DNA from: Stereocaulon alpinum
Lineage: Eukaryota > Ascomycota > Lecanoromycetes > Lecanorales > Stereocaulaceae
NCBI GenBank assembly: GCA_018257865.1
Contig: JAEUBA010000101.1
Location: forward strand, 39,710 to 103,709
Direction of reading: 5' to 3'
Length of the DNA: 64,000 bases
Part shown: in pieces, positions 48,931 through 60,544 of the stretch
How positions within the stretch are numbered: position 1 is the stretch's first letter
Layout: every line of letters begins with the position of its first letter
The notes under the pieces: model-generated
Databases searched by the model: none
The model's input: only the letters and a program-made list of their open reading frames with translations
Told to the model about the DNA's origin: nothing
Translations under genes and position numbers: made by a program

Positions 48931-50279
48931 TCATGCATCATCATCGTCATCTTCCTCACCATGCCCATTGACACCATTCGTCTCCACCCCATTCAAACCA
49001 ACAGCACCGTCTTCCTCATCATGCCCGTTGATATCAGTCTCGATCGCCACCTGCCCGCCTACGCCTTCGAGCCGCTTCTTCTCATTTTCTTCTCTTATCC
49101 TTTCCGTCTCCCGTCTCATACTCTCCATATCCCAATCAGCATCATCCTCTTCATCGCCGTCATCCTCGCTCTCGTCATCCTCTTCGCTATCTTCCCAGCC
49201 ACCTTTTTCGAACATAGCTCGTCCAGTCGCCTCTTTAGCTATCCGGGCCTCGTCTTCGGCTGCTTTCTTGTCAAGCCGCTCTTTCTTCCATTTGGCGAAC
49301 GTTTCCGGTGTTACGGGCGTTAAGGTCCCAGTGAGTTTATGCCTCTCACTCTCTAGGAAGTCTTCTAGGGTTAGTGTTTTCAGCGGTGATTTATCCATCA
49401 GTGCCTTCTCAGCTGCTCTCTGTTCTTTTGTCTTTAACACGAAGCCTGGTGGTAAGCTGTGCTTGTACATGCATTTATCGCCGCCGTTCGGACATGTCCA
49501 GAACCAGCCGTATTTTCCTTCTTCGACGGCGTTGATGAAGTATTTGCAGACTTTGTCGGTGGTGGTTTTTGGGTTGCCGTGCTTGCTTGTGACAACTTCT
49601 CGTAGCTTGGCTATATTCCGGATGCATCAGTAACGGCCTTGCGAAAGCTGGGCTTGTGGAAATTACTGACCCTCGTCCCAATCAGCCATATCATCTTTCT
49701 TTTTGGCCTCCTCTTCTCCTTCCTTTGCTCCTTCCCGCGTATCTTGATACAAGTTCTTCTTCTCTCCTTTCCTCTCCACCGACAAGTCATGACTGAATTT
49801 GCACTTCTTTCCTTTCTCACAATTCCCCTGCTTGTAGAATGTACACACGACCGTCTTCGGATCCACGCCAAACGGCACTTTTTGTACTTGTACCGGCTTG
49901 AAAAGCTCCGCGGTTTCTCGCTTCGCTTGTTCTGCGGCGGCCTTCTCTTTTTCTCGTTGCGCCTTTTCAGCTTCTTTCTTTTTCTGTTCTGGAGTCTTCG
50001 CTTGGGCGGCTTGTGATTGAATTGCTTGAATTTGCTTTTGTGCTTGTGCTCCTTTTTTCTGCAGTCGAATCTCAGTACACATACGTAGATTATACATGAC
50101 CGTAGGCAGGGGTAGATAGGTGGATAGGGCGAGGCTTACTCACATTTTTCATGCCAAAGGTCTAGATCTGGAGCATCAGCACAGGTCTCTGGCCATAGAA
50201 GGGGGCAAATCTTGACCTTATCCGCAACTATCTTCGCCGCAGCAGGCTTCGCCTTCTTCTCTTCTTTCTTGGGAGGCAT
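48931..50279 (-). CDS. TMA46: CCCH zinc-finger protein Tma46 (ZC3H15/DFRP1 family)
   Basis: Tma46/DFRP1 binds and stabilises the DRG GTPase (Rbg1) and associates with ribosomes. Four exons: 50279-50217, an 18-nt microexon 50161-50144, 50058-49671 and 49610-48931 (introns 55, 85 and 60 nt), giving 382 aa. The microexon encodes TFGMKN, and the join reads DKTFGMKNKKG, the conserved family start after MPPKKEEK. The first finger is C-x7-C-x5-C-x3-H (CTFYKQGNCEKGKKCKFSH); the second uses VCKYF and WTCPNGGDKCMYKH. A DFRP-type segment follows (LTLEDFLESERHKLTG, ETFAKWKKERLDKK). The C-terminus is acidic. Without the microexon the frame is kept but the conserved motif is lost. It diverges from OST4. 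Confidence 0.93.
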
Positions 50280-50789
50280 GGCTGGATCCCTATCGCTGAG
50301 CGGGGAATGACGTGTAAAGGGATTATACGAGCGTGGAGGAGCCTCAACCTCGAATGCGCGTAGACACTTGATGCGGGGGAAAGATATCGGTATAAGATAG
50401 GAGGACCTCGGAACAAAGTGGCCTCCTTTGCTTCAACGTAGTCGCCAGTATAGACAAGTTGACGAGTAAACGCTTCCTGGTGGGGATATCGTAAAGCCCT
50501 AAGGGCTGAGACTAGCGTTAAATTTGCGGCCAGCGTTCGGGACAGCTTTCTTTCTCCGCGTCCCTTGTAGAGCATCACCAACGATTCAAGCGCACTGATT
50601 CCTGCCCCATATACACGCTACTCCGGCGAGCTCCATATGACATCTGTTCAATTGGCACCTGCATGTAGGGTCTCTCCAAGGCAATAGCTTGAGCCGTACT
50701 AACAGCTCAAGCAGAAGCGCAACAATCTCTAGCAGCATATTGCGGCCAGGTTTTCATTTAGACAATCCTCCGCTTCTCTATCTTTCGCC
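50280..50789. promoter_or_regulatory. Divergent 5' region of TMA46 and OST4
   Basis: 510 bp between two start codons facing apart. Open frame 50228-50581 on the minus strand overlaps the TMA46 start and has no family features. No specific promoter site is claimed. Confidence 0.45.
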
Positions 50790-50969
50790 ATGATATCCGA
50801 CAACGATCTCTATTCGCTGGCCATCTTCCTCGGCTCCTTAGCCATGCTCCTCATCATTCTATATCACTTCCTCGAGGTCAATGCCCTAGACGATGAAGCT
50901 ACACCGTCCGAGAAGGCTGCTTCAAAAGCTACTCCACAATCACATGTTAGAGCTACATCGAAATCATGA
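50790..50969 (+). CDS. OST4: Oligosaccharyltransferase subunit Ost4
   Basis: Ost4 is a tiny single-pass ER membrane protein that stabilises the Stt3-containing oligosaccharyltransferase, which performs N-glycosylation. The single exon encodes 59 aa. It begins MISDNDLYSLAIFLGS, the typical fungal Ost4 start, and continues with one helix (AMLLIILYHFLEV). A hydrophilic tail (DDEATPSEKAASKATPQS) makes it longer than the 36-aa yeast protein. The start is fixed by the family's MISD. Annotation pipelines with a minimum ORF length of 60 would miss it. Confidence 0.9.
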   Translation: MISDNDLYSLAIFLGSLAMLLIILYHFLEVNALDDEATPSEKAASKATPQSHVRATSKS

Positions 50970-51353
50970 TCAGAATGCTTGAGACTGTCCATGAAGGAAA
51001 CGGGGCCCGGGGTAGATGCTCGATCCAAATCTTGCCATGCGGCAGCAACACCACCGGACCGCGAAGAGGGAATTCGGCGAGCTTGTACCCATTGGATGCT
51101 ACCTCGCAGGTTACATTAAAGACGTGACAAATGTCGGTCTGGGCCAGAATCATGTGTCATGCTCAGCCATAAGTTTCATCCGCCAAGCGCAAGTCGCTTC
51201 GCCTCGTCCCAAGACACGGGGTAAACTCTACCCTACATTCATGCTACAGGGAAATAAATATCATAAATATGTCAATCAATTGCTTGCTGTCTCTTCGCTA
51301 GCCTGTACTGTTCCCGTTCTGTTGCTGGCATTCAATCTCACTCATCACTCACT
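50970..51353. other. Spacer after OST4
   Basis: About 380 bp holding the OST4 3' end and the 5' region of the next gene. A plus frame at 51016-51357 has no recognisable features. Confidence 0.4.
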
Positions 51354-51986
51354 ATGAAGTGCCACAGATTACTAGCCTTGTGCCATACCCTGAACCTTCT
51401 TACCTTTTCAGCAGAAGCAACAGTGGCGGCGGCCGCCTCCTCGTCGGAGCCTTCCGTCAGTCATTTATTAGATCCACCAAGCAACTTCATGGATCCACCA
51501 GCCCCACTCCAGACACTATCCTACAATGGGTCAGTATCGTTCGTCCGTCATCCTGACCAGATTAACCCGTCCTCCAGATCCAACTATGTTCGATTCCGCA
51601 TCCCAAATAGCAACATAGCCCTAGATTTTGACCAGCAGAGACCCTTCATCGCAGCCCAACACGTCCTCATGTGCCTTGTCACCGCTCTCGCTGAAATTTT
51701 TGGCCAGTCTCCCACCCAGACTCTTCCGGACTCCAACAATTTCTACTACCGTTCGGCGTTTGTTCACATACAGGACCTCGATCCAACGCCAGGAAGGATG
51801 CATACATATCGCGACATGGTCACTACATTAAGAGGAGTTGGAGAGTTCATGGTCATGTATGATAAATTCATGAATTCGCGGTTCTGGATCTGGGATGTAT
51901 CGACATCTCAACAGGTGAAGATTGGATTGGGAGCACTAGCAGACAATCCATATCTCGAGGCACATCGGCCAACTCATATTCGCTGA
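51354..51986 (+). CDS. Putative secreted hypothetical protein
   Basis: 210 aa in one exon. The N-terminus (MKCHRLLALCHTLNLLTFSA then AEATVAAAASSS) looks like a signal peptide with a cleavage site near residues 20-30. The rest has no domain I recognise. It is rich in aromatic and hydrophobic patches (NNFYYRSAFVHIQDL, GEFMVMYDKFMNSRFWIWDV) and has almost no cysteine after the signal, so it is not a typical cysteine-rich effector. Function unknown. The long open frame with a plausible leader suggests a real gene, but no homology supports it here. Confidence 0.55.
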   Translation: MKCHRLLALCHTLNLLTFSAEATVAAAASSSEPSVSHLLDPPSNFMDPPAPLQTLSYNGSVSFVRHPDQINPSSRSNYVRFRIPNSNIALDFDQQRPFIAAQHVLMCLVTALAEIFGQSPTQTLPDSNNFYYRSAFVHIQDLDPTPGRMHTYRDMVTTLRGVGEFMVMYDKFMNSRFWIWDVSTSQQVKIGLGALADNPYLEAHRPTHIR

Positions 51987-52850
51987 AGGTGCCCGCAGAT
52001 AGCTCTTAAATCTTTTTCGATTTGTGATACTTCAAAAGCGTTACATGGTGATATCAAAGCTGAATGGGCTTCACATTTCGATCCTCAACACGAAGAACGC
52101 CCTGGGTGTCAACACAGCTTGGCCCAGGTTGCCTGCAACTCGGTTACTTATCAACACTGAAAGCGTCTTTGGAGGAGATTCGTCGAGCTACATGTCTGAC
52201 ACTTCTGTACAGATAGAAGCCCGCCAATGAAAGGTGTGAGTCGTTCAGGCGAAATTTTGAACAACTATGGTGCATACTTGCGCACCACACGCCAGCAGCA
52301 GTTGTGATCGAGCCTCCAGACCGTGACATTCGCTGCTCGATGGGCTGCCGAGTGTATCCGCTTTTCGTTGCTTTCGAGTATAATATATCGCACTCACACG
52401 CAGAAGTCGTTACAAGGCATGCTCTTCCATGAGAATTATACATGATATTAGCACAGCATCAAAGCGTTTCCGGTCGACATTTTTTCTTTTCTGATCTTTG
52501 AAACTACAATGACACACGACAGCACCACTAAGTGTTTTCCAAGGGACTGCAATAGATCCTTATTACTCCACACAGTTTCCTTCGAACTACACCAACTCAG
52601 TGCACTTCATCGATCTTGCCAGCGCTCTCTTACTTGTCATCCTCTGACATGATCTTGTTGAAAACCTGTCTTCCATCTCCTAAACAAAGGCCCTTTCACC
52701 CTCTGGAACAACCCGTACAATGAAGGTGAGACAATCGCATTGATATTAGGCCAGCCTGAAGCATCGTGGCTTGATCACCTCACTCTTGACCTTCCCAGCC
52801 GTCCAGTCCCTCGCAGGTCCTCCCAAGACCTCACCATCAGGTTTGTCAAG
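51987..52850. other. Spacer without a clear gene
   Basis: About 860 bp; only short open frames on both strands, none with recognisable motifs. Confidence 0.4.
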
Positions 52851-53186
52851 ATGGGCTGCAACCCCCTCAAACCATACAAGCCCATCCCTCGCTTCCTCCG
52901 CATCCCCATCCTCCTAGCCTGGCTCAAGCGCACATTCCCCTCTCAAAAACACCAACAAACCTCCCCCTCTTCCTCCTCCCCCTCATTCGAGTACGAAGAG
53001 GAAGAAGAAGAAGAAGAAAGGGTATGTTTCCGCGACAGCCAACTAGAGAAATACGAAAGCACATACAAGTATCTAGCAGCCAGGAAACAGCAGCAGAGGC
53101 AAAGAAATGACATCGGTGGTGGGGGCGTTGAGTTGGCTGAGAAATGTAGTGCGAATAGGACGGATATTGTGGGGAATAATTTGTAG
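52851..53186 (+). CDS. Small hypothetical protein with a possible N-myristoylation start
   Basis: 111 aa from ATG 52851; the frame is open upstream to 52740, but the later ATG gives a compact MGCNPLKPYKPIPRF start with Gly2 and Cys3, a pattern that can be myristoylated and palmitoylated. The middle has a run of nine Glu residues interrupted once (EYEEEEEEEER), and the end is Gln/Arg-rich. No family recognised. It could be a chance open frame or one exon of a longer gene. Confidence 0.35.
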   Translation: MGCNPLKPYKPIPRFLRIPILLAWLKRTFPSQKHQQTSPSSSSPSFEYEEEEEEEERVCFRDSQLEKYESTYKYLAARKQQQRQRNDIGGGGVELAEKCSANRTDIVGNNL

Positions 53187-53634
53187 TTGTGGAGTGGGTT
53201 TGAGGGTGCGGAGTAGATTAGGGCGCGTAAGCTTGGAAGAGGTGGTACTGCACTCAGTGGGTGTGTTTAGATACGCAGGTTATAACGAGCAGGATGTTAT
53301 TGCATGCACGTTTGGGGCCAGGCCACGGTTTTGGTGAGCAAAGTGATAGGGTCCTCGACGATATCAGTATGTGTCTCTAGCTAGGTTGTAATCTAAGCTT
53401 GATGCACATAGTGTACATTTCATATGGCCGTTGGAACATATCCGCATAGGTAGTGCGTATCCTGCTCTTGGCAGCATATCAAGAGCCTACATCGCCACGC
53501 AATAGCAACCCTTGTGCCCAAGCAATCCCTAGCTGGGTTCTTGAATAGAAGAATTTTCCCCTCTTTGTGCGTAGTTGTACACTGGTATAGAAAGCAGCTC
53601 ATGCCCCAGAAGCAGCAGAACCAGTTCAACGCTA
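53187..53634. other. Convergent spacer before the C2H2 gene 3' end
   Basis: About 450 bp with no convincing gene. Confidence 0.4.
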
Positions 53635-56600
53635 TCATGAGAATAGATTAGTGCGGAAACTCCTCGCATGGGCTTCGAGTGAAGCCTGAGCTCTGTCCAG
53701 CTCGGTCGAATCAGCGCGGCGCTTGCCGTTACCTTGAGAAGGCTTCGGAGGCGGCGACATGCTTGTAGAGAATGGGTTTGAACGGCCGCTGGGTCTGGCT
53801 CTTGGTGTTGGTTGACGGCTACGAGCTTCACTCTTGTAGTCAGAGGAATCGTAGTCTATCAGACCAATTAGCACAAGCAACCTAAGGTTTACGCTACAAG
53901 TGAATTTACCTGACGAGTGAGTCGCAGGGCCATCGCCAAGTTCCCAAGCTATCGCGTTGACATGCTTTCCTACCATGTGCTTCTCCCACGCTTCACTGGA
54001 TTCAAAGCTCAGGTGTTGACGCTCACGCTCACTTTTGACATCTTGCGCTTCGTTGGGGACGGAAAGATTGCTGTCATAGCAATTAGCCCATAAGCATGGG
54101 AAAGGCGCTTTCTCGAGGCTGCCACGGTGCTTGCGGACATGCTTTCTGAGTGTTTCGAGGTTATGCAATTCCGCCGGACATTTCTCCCAATGGCATCTAT
54201 AGACCTGGTATAAGGGTTGGGAGGGATACCTACCACTGGGTATCGGCATCTTCAGTGGCCTCTTCTTCGCTGCGGACTTTGTATCGGGAGTATTTGCTAC
54301 ACTTGGGGAGCGTGATGGGACCACTACAGCAATTCCATCTGTAGGCGTTGCTGCATTCCTCACACCAATGAATCCAGCAGTGCTCTCGGTAGGTATCATC
54401 GCATTCCTGAGCCCGCTAGGCTGTGCAGGGGTGGTCGTGTTGATGCGTGGTCGAGTCGGTATTGGATTCTCACTGTTGTTCGGGGTTTGGTCTGGTATTC
54501 TCTTCCTTAAAATGCCTTTGTCAGGACGGGGCTTCTTGTTCTTAGCACCTGGAGGACGTCCTATCCTCTTCACAGATCCTGGATTGCTGAGTGGAGTGTT
54601 CGACGGCCGTGGGAGACTAGCCGGTGTCCTAGACTGGCTGCTATCAAACGAGGGTACTTGAGCAACACTCGCAGCGTTCGGCGTGCTCATCGAAGATGGC
54701 GCGTTGTATACAAAGCGAGAGAGGTCTTGATCATTCATGTTTTTTTGGACAAAGCCTTGATCTGAAGTCTCCTTTCTTGGAGTTCTGGAGTCGTGACGAG
54801 GACTCTGCTGTTGATTGGACAATCCGGTTCGAACCTGACCTGCGGTCGGTTGCTGCTGACTTGGAGACTCAGTGCCGTTAGTGCGCGATCGGATAATTGA
54901 GCCAATGTGCCCGCCCCTTGAAGGTCTACCTCTGCCACGACGTGGTGGGTTTGCTTTAGCCGCTCCCAGCCCTAAACCGGCGTCTAATGGTGTGTTTAGT
55001 AGATTGTCCTTGCCTAAAGAAGTATCGTCCTCGCCTAGTTTAAAGGGCACACCTTCAGTTGTGACTGGGCCTCCGCCAATGACTACAGAGATCTGAGAGC
55101 GGTGGTGATTGATTGGCGATCGGCCAGACAGCCCAACTGCATCCTCATCGTCTGCGTCATTGACATCGCCATCTGCGAGTATGGGAGCAGTCTGCACAGG
55201 CACTGGGTCTCCACCAGGGTCGACAAGGTCCCATCTGAAGGTACCCAGATCTGAATCATAATTGACGCTCTGAAACCTGTCACGAAGGACATCGAGATGA
55301 GCGTTCAGAGGACGCATTGTGGGATGTTTTCCAAGAGCGACAAGGATGTCTCGTGCAATTGTCTTGGGTCCGTAACTCGAACGACGCAACGCATCTTGTC
55401 GGTTTTTCATTGGGCGGACAACCTCCTCATTCCACAAAAACTCGCGACCGGAGGCTTTGTATTTAGATTTGCTTACACTCATGCCCTTTGCGGATGGTGC
55501 TGTGATTAGGCCGCTAGTCCCTTGCTGTTGAGCGACCTTCTCTGCAGGAAGGGGCGCAGCAAGCATTGAGGGAATATGAGCTGGACCATATCGATTCACT
55601 GTTGAGGGGTTTGGCAAGTTGGCAGCCTCAAGACGAGGTCGCTGAGGTGGCCGCTCATCGTCCAATAGTTGAGTCAGATCAACAATATCTCCAAAGTTCC
55701 TTTTCCGTGCCAGGTCTTGCTTCGTTGGGGGTTGCGGTATACTATTCTCCAGACTATCGAGGCGATTGAGATACGGACGGCTCCCATGCCTCTCAATTCT
55801 GCCTGAATCATTGGCAAATTGACTAACGGATGTCTTTGTGAGATTACGTCTGTCCGCCCAGTTCGCACCATTCTTCACATCAGCAGTCGCAGATAGATCT
55901 CTTGCATTCCAAGTAGTCTTGGGTCTATCAGCATTCTCTTGAGGCGTTGGGCCTTGTTGAAGTGCACCTTGCGCATATGGTCCTGCGTTCGGCGCAGCAT
56001 AAGGCGTCGTATACGCCATGTCGAGAGGTCCAGAATGAGGTATGCTATCTTGTGGAGGTAATGGAGAAGGGCCATTTGATGGAGATGCCGATACAGTCGA
56101 TGATGGCTTTGCGGCTATATTTGAAGTATTTGTTGCTCCGAAGTCGGGGACAGCAGATAAGACCAGTCGAGCTAATTGGCCTCGATCGATCACAAATCCT
56201 CTGTATTCAAGGATCTCACACATCTGCGTGTAACTTGGATTCTGGTTCAGCAGCTCATGTATCTCATCCGTTGTAACCTGCTTGCCTTTGTTAGGCTCCA
56301 TGGTCGTCAATGCCTTTCTGGCGGCTTCCGCGAGAGACCGCTTCTTGTTTTCAGGCCAATATGTCCCACCAGGCTTAGACGGCTGAAATGACGGTTGGAC
56401 TTTCGGAGCGGATTGGGGAGTAGCTGAAGAAAGGTTCGACTGCGCCGTCTGTGTTGGGGTTGACGTAATTGCTGGGTTGACCGGAGGCATTGGAGGACTC
56501 GAGGTCCTATGAAATTTCTGCATGGCCATGCTCATTGTTTGAATTCCGGGCACTGGGGCAGGAATCGCCTCGCCTGATCTTTGGACAGGGGGCGCCGGTA

Positions 56601-58292
56601 TAGGAATCATTGCTGAAACACTTTGGCCATTTCCAGGTACTGGAGAATTTCTTGATGGGGTATCTGTGTTCCCGCCTCGTCTTCGCCCTTGAACGGGGAA
56701 TTGACCGCGATCAGGTTCTGCGAGCTGAGCAGGGGGCAGGTCAGACTCAGGCGGCAACTGAGTTTGAGTGGTACTTGGACTGGGTAATTGACCGTTGACT
56801 GTTCTTGACGATGTCGATGCATCTTGAGGTGCAGAGTGAGAAGCAGTTCGCTGAGTAGGTTGCCCCTATCGACTTTGTTAGTAAAGTACGATGTAAACTC
56901 TCACGTATGTAGAGAACTAGTGATGTTCACTTTTTTAACCTGCTCCCAGATCTGCGAAAACAACGAAGGGTCTTTAGATTTGTAGTCACGCATTTTCTCA
57001 ATCATTTGCTTCATCTCAAGCTCCATTTGGTTTTTCTTCGCTGTTTCGTGATTGACATCGCTGCTCGAAGGCGCTCCAATAACCTCTTGCGGCGTCGATT
57101 TTGGCTGCGCTGCCGCTTGCCTTGCTTCTGCAGCCTTCTTTCTCACGGCCTCCGCTTCGGCTTGCTTGCGGGAGTATTCATAGTGGTTGAAGACTTGAGA
57201 CGGATCCACTGTTAAAGGGTAAGGGTTCTCTGTTGGCGTGGTAGTCCGGCTGTTGGCTCCGTTGACATGGGTGTCTACAGCAGGCGAATTTTGTACGTTT
57301 CGTGCGGGTGGTGAGTGGGACAAGGACGGTTGGAAGAGTTTTTGGCTCCTGTCCGCTGCACCAGCTGGCACTTGCGTGGCTTGTTGGGTTTGTGCTTTTT
57401 GCATTGAAGATTCACTTCGATAGCCAGTGAGAGCGCTAGAATTGTGATGGGCTTGCTGAAGCGGACTTTGCACCATATGTTGTCTGGACCCACGTATATC
57501 ACCACCATCACCCCTCAATTGGTTAGATCCAGCCTGATGAGCGCGTATTGTAGGCGATTGCAAAGACTGGGATCCATTGTGGGAATCTGGATGCTTGACA
57601 GCTTGGCCACTTGTTGGCCGTGGCGGTTGGCTTGTGTAACGGCTCAAAGTTGAGGGTCGCGTAGCCTGGGGAGCTGTGTGCTGGGCTTGAAGTTGCCCAT
57701 ACCCTGCAGCGCCAGTCTGGTGTCCTTGGTGGCCAGATTGCCCATTGCTTGAAGTGTGATTGAATGACGTCCCTTGTAAGGACGCTTGCGATCTTGCACT
57801 GGTAGCCTCCCGTGACGAGCCTCTGCAGTCTGTCCGCCCGTGCCCAGCGCCATGTTCAACGGAAGCAGTAAAGTTCGTTCCAAATGAGGTATCATTGCCG
57901 TAGCTCCCTGCATTCCGTGCGCGGTTGTAGTCCGCGATCTGTTGCAACGAGGGATTCTCTCTGCCCAAGCTTGACGCATATGCAAGATTTCCTAGAGCTG
58001 ACGTGTCCGCAGACGGCCCAGAATGCGCTTGATTGCCCCTTGAGTCCTGTAATCTTGTTCTCGACGCATTTGAATCCCCATATCCATGATTTTCATGTGC
58101 ACTGATACTGGCTGCTTGGGGCGCGAAGGATTGTGCTTGCTGCTGGTAGGTGTTCAAAGGCTGATAGGAACCGTTCTGAGGTACAGCGATGTTCCTCGAT
58201 TGACCTTGATATTGAGCGCGTCCAGCCTGACCCGAGGTCTGTGGATGATAGGGCGAGTAGCTATTAGCATTGTTGTAGCCATTATATGACAT
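53635..58292 (-). CDS. Large C2H2 zinc-finger / AT-hook nuclear protein
   Basis: Two long open frames join as one gene through a 65-nt intron (56930-56866) with a perfect TACTAAC branch site; frame is kept. A second intron (53909-53856, 54 nt) is near the end. Exons 58292-56931, 56865-53910 and 53855-53635 give 1512 aa. The N-terminal third is Gln/Ser/Tyr-rich and disordered, ending in IEKMRDYKSKDPSLFSQIW. A folded segment (REFLWNEEVVRPMKNRQDAL through VLRDRFQSVNYDSDLGTFRW) follows. AT-hook-like patches are near 1097 (RRGRGRPSRGG) and 1224 (RIGRPPGAKNKK). A C2H2 finger lies near 1340-1375 (C-x4-C-x12-H-x3-H), with a second Cys/His cluster after it. A chromatin or transcription role is inferred; I cannot name the ortholog. 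Confidence 0.75.
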
Positions 58293-58741
58293 TTCGAGTC
58301 TTGCAATAATGTGAGCACAATGCCAGTCTCCAGCGCAAGGATGAATGGTCTTCGGCCAACTCCGATATTCGAATTAGGTATTTTCAAGTAATCTCGACTA
58401 TCTCGTTCGCAGTCTACACCTCATCGTCGTAACAGAGGGGAAAGTGAGCATATCTGAGACTCCGTCGCGATGCGGCACTATGCAGAAGACGGTCACGTTA
58501 GTACTATACAAATGGATCGTACGGCTCAACTGCTGAAAGAGTGGTGCCAGCAGTCTACTGCAGGTTCGTCGTTACACACGCTACGCTGAATGGACTCGTA
58601 AAGGCCATATGAAGCAATTCACGGGAAATCCTCGGCAGAGCTTTATTCGCTAATCAGCTAATATCTTGGCGCCCACAATCTTGCAGCCCAAACTCTCGCA
58701 ATCACGTCTGCAGCCAGCGACAACATTCAACTACCGCCGCC
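58293..58741. promoter_or_regulatory. Divergent 5' region of the C2H2 gene and RPL26
   Basis: 449 bp between two start codons facing apart; it must hold the ribosomal-protein promoter. Pyrimidine- and CA-rich sequence precedes the RPL26 ATG. No specific site is claimed. Confidence 0.45.
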
Positions 58742-59314
58742 ATGACGAAGATAAATACCTGTAGGCCAACTCGTTACCCCTAATGCTATGCCTCTCACTG
58801 ACATGACAACTTCCAGCCCTCCACTCCTCGCGGAGGAAGTCCCGCAAAGCACATTTCAGCGCCCCGTCAAGCGTACGACGAGTGATCATGAGCGCGCCCC
58901 TTAGCAAGGAGCTACGAGAAAAGCACAATGTACGTTCCGCTTTACTATTTGAAGAACCCCTTGATCTACGCTGCCGGCAAAGGCAGTTCGCAAACGCTTA
59001 CTGACCCCCTCTTCCTAAAGGTCCGTTCAATGCCTATCCGCAAAGACGACGAAGTAAGCGTGGTCCGCGGCTCCAACAAAGGCCGTGAAGGCAAAGTCAC
59101 CTCCGTCTACCGCCTCAAATACGTCATCCACATCGAGCGTGTCGCGCGTGAGAAGTCGAATGGACAGAGTGTACCTCTAGGCATTGCGCCAAGCAAGGTC
59201 ATGATCACGAAGCTGAAGACGGACAAGGATCGGGACAACATTCTGAAGCGGAAAGCGAAAGGCCGGGAAGAGAAGCTGAAGAGGAAGGAGAAACAGGAAA
59301 AGGAGAGGGCGTGA
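58742..59314 (+). CDS. RPL26: 60S ribosomal protein L26 (uL24)
   Basis: uL24 is a large-subunit protein near the exit tunnel, with a KOW motif that binds rRNA. Exons 58742-58760, 58817-58929 and 59021-59314 (introns 56 and 91 nt) give 141 aa. The first exon is only 19 nt and encodes MTKINT; the split codon joins to LHSSRRKSRKAHFSAP, then VRRVIMSAPLSKELREKHN and VRSMPIRKDDEV. The KOW region is VVRGSNKGREGKVTSVYRLK. The C-terminus is Lys/Glu-rich. Early introns are common in fungal ribosomal-protein genes. An unspliced reading from 58928 is possible but lacks the conserved first 44 residues. Confidence 0.95.
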
Positions 59315-60544
59315 TGGCAATTTGATACAAGGATGATCCGATGGTTGGCTTGACTGCTTTCTAGGCAGGCTCATGCCTACGGTGTTGCTAGCCGGAAATC
59401 ATGCAATAAAGCAAGCCAATTCCAAGGCGCACTGGGCATCTCATGATAGTCATCGTAAGGACTTCTACACGTGGTGTGCCTCTCCTTGCCCGCTTCTTCT
59501 TCGGCACAAGTCCTTTTCACATTGCCTCCATATTCCGGGTATAATTCATCAAACACTCGCTCCATCCCTTCCCCTATCTTCCCTGCTCTCTTTCACTATC
59601 CCACTCCTTCTCTCGAAGCTCATACCAATCCATCCCACATCCGCGAGAACTTATCTCCTCGCCAACCTCCGCTAAACACGGATCCCTCATGGTTGCAGCA
59701 GAGGTATACGGCTCGCGCAGAACAAAAGCAATCACGATCTCATCAGAGACCAGCACCTCGCCTGCAGACTGCACCGGACCGATTGGCTTCTAGTTCTTTC
59801 GATGATAGGCAGCGGTTTGATGGTGAGGGACATTGTCCACTTGGCACTTCCTTCGCGTTCCAAAGTAGGTGCAACGTGTCGCATTGACTGTATCAGTAAT
59901 CATAAAGCGCTATGCCTACTATGAACATGCTGTGAAATGTGGAAGCTTCCGGTTCGTGGAGGTTCTGTTCCGGTGGGATGGCGGATCAAGCAGTGCCATT
60001 GCTGTGGTAGAGTTCACCGCTGAATCCGTCAGTGCCTTCGTGGTTTTCATGATAGCGAATATGAAAAGTGGATACACATGATAGGCTGTAGGATGTGATA
60101 AATCCTGCGCTACTAAGCGCTATGATGACGACGTGGCCTTGCTGTAGAGGATGCTGTGCTTGGGTGTTTTGCCGCAGTGAGGCTGAGAGCGCTAAGTGGC
60201 AAAGCTTGTTGCCACGCCATCTGAATAGCTTCAGAGCACGTACATAGGCCAATAAGTTACAAAAATTGCGAATTTTCATTGCGGCAATGTTAATTTAGAT
60301 TTGTGCGGTGGAGATCGTTGTAGGCGATGAATGTTTCTATAATGAGTGGCTATAGTTGGGCGATCGCTAAAGTATACATGGTGCACAAACAGAACGTGGA
60401 AGAAAGCGCATCCTCCCAAATCAAAGAGCGCTAGACAGACATCAGATGACCAACGTGCACGCTCAAATCAATAACCAATCCAGGCATCCTCCTCTTCCGC
60501 CACTTCATGCTAACTAGGTACTATCGATGACCGTCATTCATGCC
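59315..60544. other. Convergent spacer without a clear gene
   Basis: 1.2 kb. Short frames at 59373-59887 (plus) and 59986-60279 (minus) show no family features. It should contain the RPL26 3' end. Confidence 0.4.

Noticed and set aside
58761..58816. ACCCCTAA in RPL26 intron 1 as a possible Tbf1 site
   Set aside because: Differs from the ACCCTAA-type core and occurs once; too weak to claim regulation by the TBF1 encoded in the same window.
59471..59887. 138-codon plus-strand frame downstream of RPL26
   Set aside because: Composition looks like random translation of pyrimidine-rich 3' flank; no motif and no splice support.
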